Assembly (NCBI GenBank): GCA_034435675.1
Contig: DAOTWP010000351.1
Coordinates: 1-7,130 of the forward strand
Source of the DNA: DAOTWP01 sp034435675
GTDB lineage: Bacteria; Chloroflexota; Anaerolineae; Aggregatilineales; Phototrophicaceae
DNA: 7,130 nt
Direction of reading: 5' to 3'
The position numbers and the translations under genes were made by a program. Positions 5,317-7,130 of this stretch are shown piece after piece; positions within the stretch are counted from its first letter, which is position 1, and every line of letters starts with the position of its first letter. The notes beneath the pieces are model-generated. The model was not told the origin of the DNA. It searched no databases and saw only the letters and a list, made by a program, of their open reading frames with translations.

Positions 5317-6660
5317 TCAGCGCTCATCGTCGTCTGTTGCGTCGTGCTCCAGCAGTGCCGTGAGCTGTGCTTTGAGTGCTGCGCGGTGCTGCTGGTAAAC
5401 ATCATGGTTGATCTGCCCGGCGTCGTGCTGGTCATCCAGTGCGGCAATGCGGCGGGTGAGCAGGTCAATCTGCCGCGCCGGGTCACTGGCGGACGCTGTG
5501 CCGCCGGGCTGCCTGCGGCGGCGCGCCACCAGCACGATGCCCGCGACCAGCAGCATGCCCGCGCCGAACAGTACCAGCGGCAGCGACTCCGCCGGAATGA
5601 CTGCGCTGTTTGTCGGGAGTGTCTCCGGCGCGCCCGTGCCCGCGTTCCCGCTCAGTTCAAAGCGCACGGGCACATTCGACAAAATATTGTACGGCTGCGT
5701 GTAGCGCAGGTAAACATGGCTGCCAGTCTGTTCGGGTTCGCCCGGCGCCATGTCTGCGCCGCTGGCGCGCAGCACAGTGGGCGATACAAACAGGTTCAGC
5801 GACCCCACAAATGCATAAAAAATCGGGAACTCGACAATCGCGCCGATGTCGTTGTAGGGCAGGAAATAGGTGAACTGCATCTGATGTTCGCCCGGCATCA
5901 CCGGCAGCGTGTCAATCAGGATACCTTCTGTTTCCAGCGTGATGAAACGCTGCGGATTCTGCACGAACAGCCCGCCCGCGCCGGGGGGCATCGCCGCGGC
6001 AACCGACGCCAGCGTTGGCAGCGTGCCGCCAAAATCGCTGCGGAAGGCGCGGTCCGAACTGTTGCGAAAGGTGACCTGCTGCACGATTTGCAGCCGCCCC
6101 TGCGAGATGGTCGTGATCTGCATATCAATGCTGCTGATGGTGATGTAACTGCGGTCGTCAGTCAGCTCATAAACCGTCACGGGCAGTTCGAGTGCGCCAT
6201 TTTGCAGCGTGGTGGCGTCCACAATCTCACTGGCGAAGCCCGTATCGCGGTAGCGCGTCACGACGGCATAGACGAGGTCGGCGGCACGGGGGACATCCGC
6301 AAACATGTACCTGCCGCTGGAGTCGGTGGTTGCCTGGCGCTGCTCTTCGTCAATGACTTCGCCGCTTTGCAGATTGACCTGCACAATGCGCAGCTTTACC
6401 GGCTGCCCAACAGGCAGCGGTTGTGCCCCGGCTGTGCCGTTGATGACCGTTCCGGTAATGCTGATGCTGCCTGGTGCGATGTTCTCTTCGGTGCTGACCG
6501 GTGGCGGCTGCGCGATGACGCGCCCTGCTGTGTCCGGTACAGCGCCCGCCAGCAGTGCCAGCAGCGCTAGCACGACTGCTGCTCCGGCGTGTGCCCGGCG
6601 CAACCCCTGCACAGGTCGTGCTGCGCTCAATAGCGCGATGATGCAATCCACAATGCCCAT
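5317..6660 (-). CDS. Membrane protein with exported beta-rich region and CcmI-like helical tail, in the ccm cluster
   Basis: 447 residues. A membrane or signal helix (about 26-44) ends near a possible cleavage site around residue 50. SISITGTVINGTAG (65-78) and ATTDSSGRYMFADVP (110-124) mark an Ig-like domain of the carboxypeptidase-regulatory type (about 64-150). A second beta-rich part (about 160-335) has the phrase QGRLQIVQQVTFRNSSDRAF (187-206). A second membrane helix (about 358-378) is followed by RRRR and a cytoplasmic tail holding a helical pair (397-437: IAALDDQHDAGQINHDVY, then HRAALKAQLTALLEH). This tail resembles the short helical segment of CcmI and of SHOCT-like tails. The gene lies between the thioredoxin and ccmA with gaps of 69 and 61 bases, so it is probably part of the Ccm operon. 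I know no firm function; it could bind apocytochrome or another Ccm component. The start at 6660 has no strong ribosome binding site, so the first 25 residues are uncertain. Confidence 0.85.
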   Translation of the reverse strand: MGIVDCIIALLSAARPVQGLRRAHAGAAVVLALLALLAGAVPDTAGRVIAQPPPVSTEENIAPGSISITGTVINGTAGAQPLPVGQPVKLRIVQVNLQSGEVIDEEQRQATTDSSGRYMFADVPRAADLVYAVVTRYRDTGFASEIVDATTLQNGALELPVTVYELTDDRSYITISSIDMQITTISQGRLQIVQQVTFRNSSDRAFRSDFGGTLPTLASVAAAMPPGAGGLFVQNPQRFITLETEGILIDTLPVMPGEHQMQFTYFLPYNDIGAIVEFPIFYAFVGSLNLFVSPTVLRASGADMAPGEPEQTGSHVYLRYTQPYNILSNVPVRFELSGNAGTGAPETLPTNSAVIPAESLPLVLFGAGMLLVAGIVLVARRRRQPGGTASASDPARQIDLLTRRIAALDDQHDAGQINHDVYQQHRAALKAQLTALLEHDATDDDER

Positions 6661-6729
6661 GCTGTTACTCGCTGATTCCTGTTAATGGCGTTGTTCGGTT
6701 TGGCTGGCAATCGCAGCGCATCCTCGCAG

Positions 6730-7130
6730 TTATTCGGGCACAGCGCCTGCCAGCAGTGTATCCAGCGTTTGCGCCAGCCCGCGCAGTGTCAGCGGACCGA
6801 AATAATGCGGCATGATGCTGCCAAAGCTGTCGTACACCGGACTGATGCTGCCGGTGCGGTTAATCACGAACGTTTCTGGCGCACCCTGAATACGATACAC
6901 AGTGCTGACGCTGCTGCCAATGTCCAATCCATTGGGGTAGGTAACGCCGAAGCGCGCAATGAAGGCACGTGCCGGGGCGTCTGCGTCGCGGTATGCCACG
7001 CCGATAAACAACACCCCGCGTTCACGGTAAGTCTCCCATGCCGCCTGTAGTGCTGGGGCTTCATCGGCGCAGGGCAAACACCAACTGCCCCAGAAGTTCA
7101 GCACGACAATGCTGCCGCGCTGCTGCGACA
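6730..7130 (-). CDS. TlpA/ResA/CcmG-type thioredoxin-fold disulfide reductase (C-terminal part; runs off right edge)
   Basis: About 133 residues are visible and the frame is open at the edge, so the membrane anchor or signal peptide is missing. VLNFWGSWCLPCADEAP holds the redox-active C-x-x-C pair (codons at 7080-7078 and 7071-7069), preceded by the family's NFW-SW stretch. The cis-proline loop is GAPETFVINRTGSIS (codons near 6880), typical of TlpA, ResA and CcmG. Such proteins sit outside the cytoplasmic membrane and reduce disulfides in apocytochrome c CXXCH sites before heme attachment, which matches the ccm genes that follow. A GTG at 7104 could serve as a start but lies inside the conserved fold, so it is not the true start. 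Whether this is the dedicated CcmG or a broader TlpA cannot be settled from this part. Confidence 0.92.
   Translation of the reverse strand, partial: SQQRGSIVVLNFWGSWCLPCADEAPALQAAWETYRERGVLFIGVAYRDADAPARAFIARFGVTYPNGLDIGSSVSTVYRIQGAPETFVINRTGSISPVYDSFGSIMPHYFGPLTLRGLAQTLDTLLAGAVPE

Noticed and set aside
5281..5317. Seven-base inverted repeat AGCCTGC / GCAGGCT near the end of the 447-residue gene
   Set aside because: The 23-base loop is long and no T-run follows, so I do not call it a terminator.
5256..5486. 77-residue N-terminal extension of CcmA
   Set aside because: It overlaps the end of the upstream gene, looks like out-of-frame sequence, and a good ribosome binding site lies just before the ATG at 5255.
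5221..6570. Long plus-strand open frame (449 codons) opposite the 447-residue gene
   Set aside because: Same reason: low-complexity Arg/Gln/His composition and no recognisable domain. The minus strand gives clear membrane helices and beta-domain phrases.
6661..6729. TTGCCA followed 17 bases later by CATTAA on the minus strand, a possible internal promoter before the 447-residue gene
   Set aside because: The -10 matches only three of six bases, and the genes on both sides look co-transcribed.

Overview
This 7.1 kb window has about 60% G+C and is densely packed. Every gene I can support lies on the minus strand, so transcription runs from the right edge to the left. The gene content and style suggest a Chloroflexota (Anaerolineae-like) bacterium: System I cytochrome c maturation genes, extracytoplasmic proteins with Pro/Thr-rich linkers of the PTPTP type, and leucine-rich signal peptides. 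This taxonomic call is inference; no rRNA or marker gene is present.

Most of the window (7130 to about 1923) is a cytochrome c maturation (Ccm) cluster. In transcription order it holds a TlpA/CcmG-type thioredoxin cut by the right edge, a 447-residue membrane protein with an exported beta-rich part and a short cytoplasmic helical tail, then ccmA, ccmB and ccmC. ccmA and ccmB overlap by ATGA. After ccmC, where ccmD usually lies, is a 303-residue exported protein whose last 45 residues look like CcmD (one membrane helix plus a short charged tail). CcmA and CcmB would form the ATP-driven part of the heme-handling complex, CcmC would present heme on the outer face of the membrane through its WWD motif and two histidines, and the thioredoxin would keep apocytochrome CXXCH cysteines reduced. 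CcmE, CcmF and CcmH are not in the window and may lie beyond its right edge.

From 1865 to 531 is a 444-residue lipoprotein with FG-GAP-like repeats and six cysteines besides the lipobox cysteine, probably co-transcribed or just downstream. From 417 to the left edge is the N-terminal part of an M20-family metallopeptidase of the carboxypeptidase G2 type, with its own well-formed promoter at 457-485 and a dyad between the -35 and -10 boxes. It appears to be a separate unit.

The intergenic gaps are short (61 to 183 bp). They hold several hairpins and ribosome binding sites but no RNA gene, CRISPR, insertion sequence or tRNA that I can recognise. The most interesting points are the candidate CcmD fused to an exported domain, and the 447-residue protein of unknown function inside the ccm cluster.
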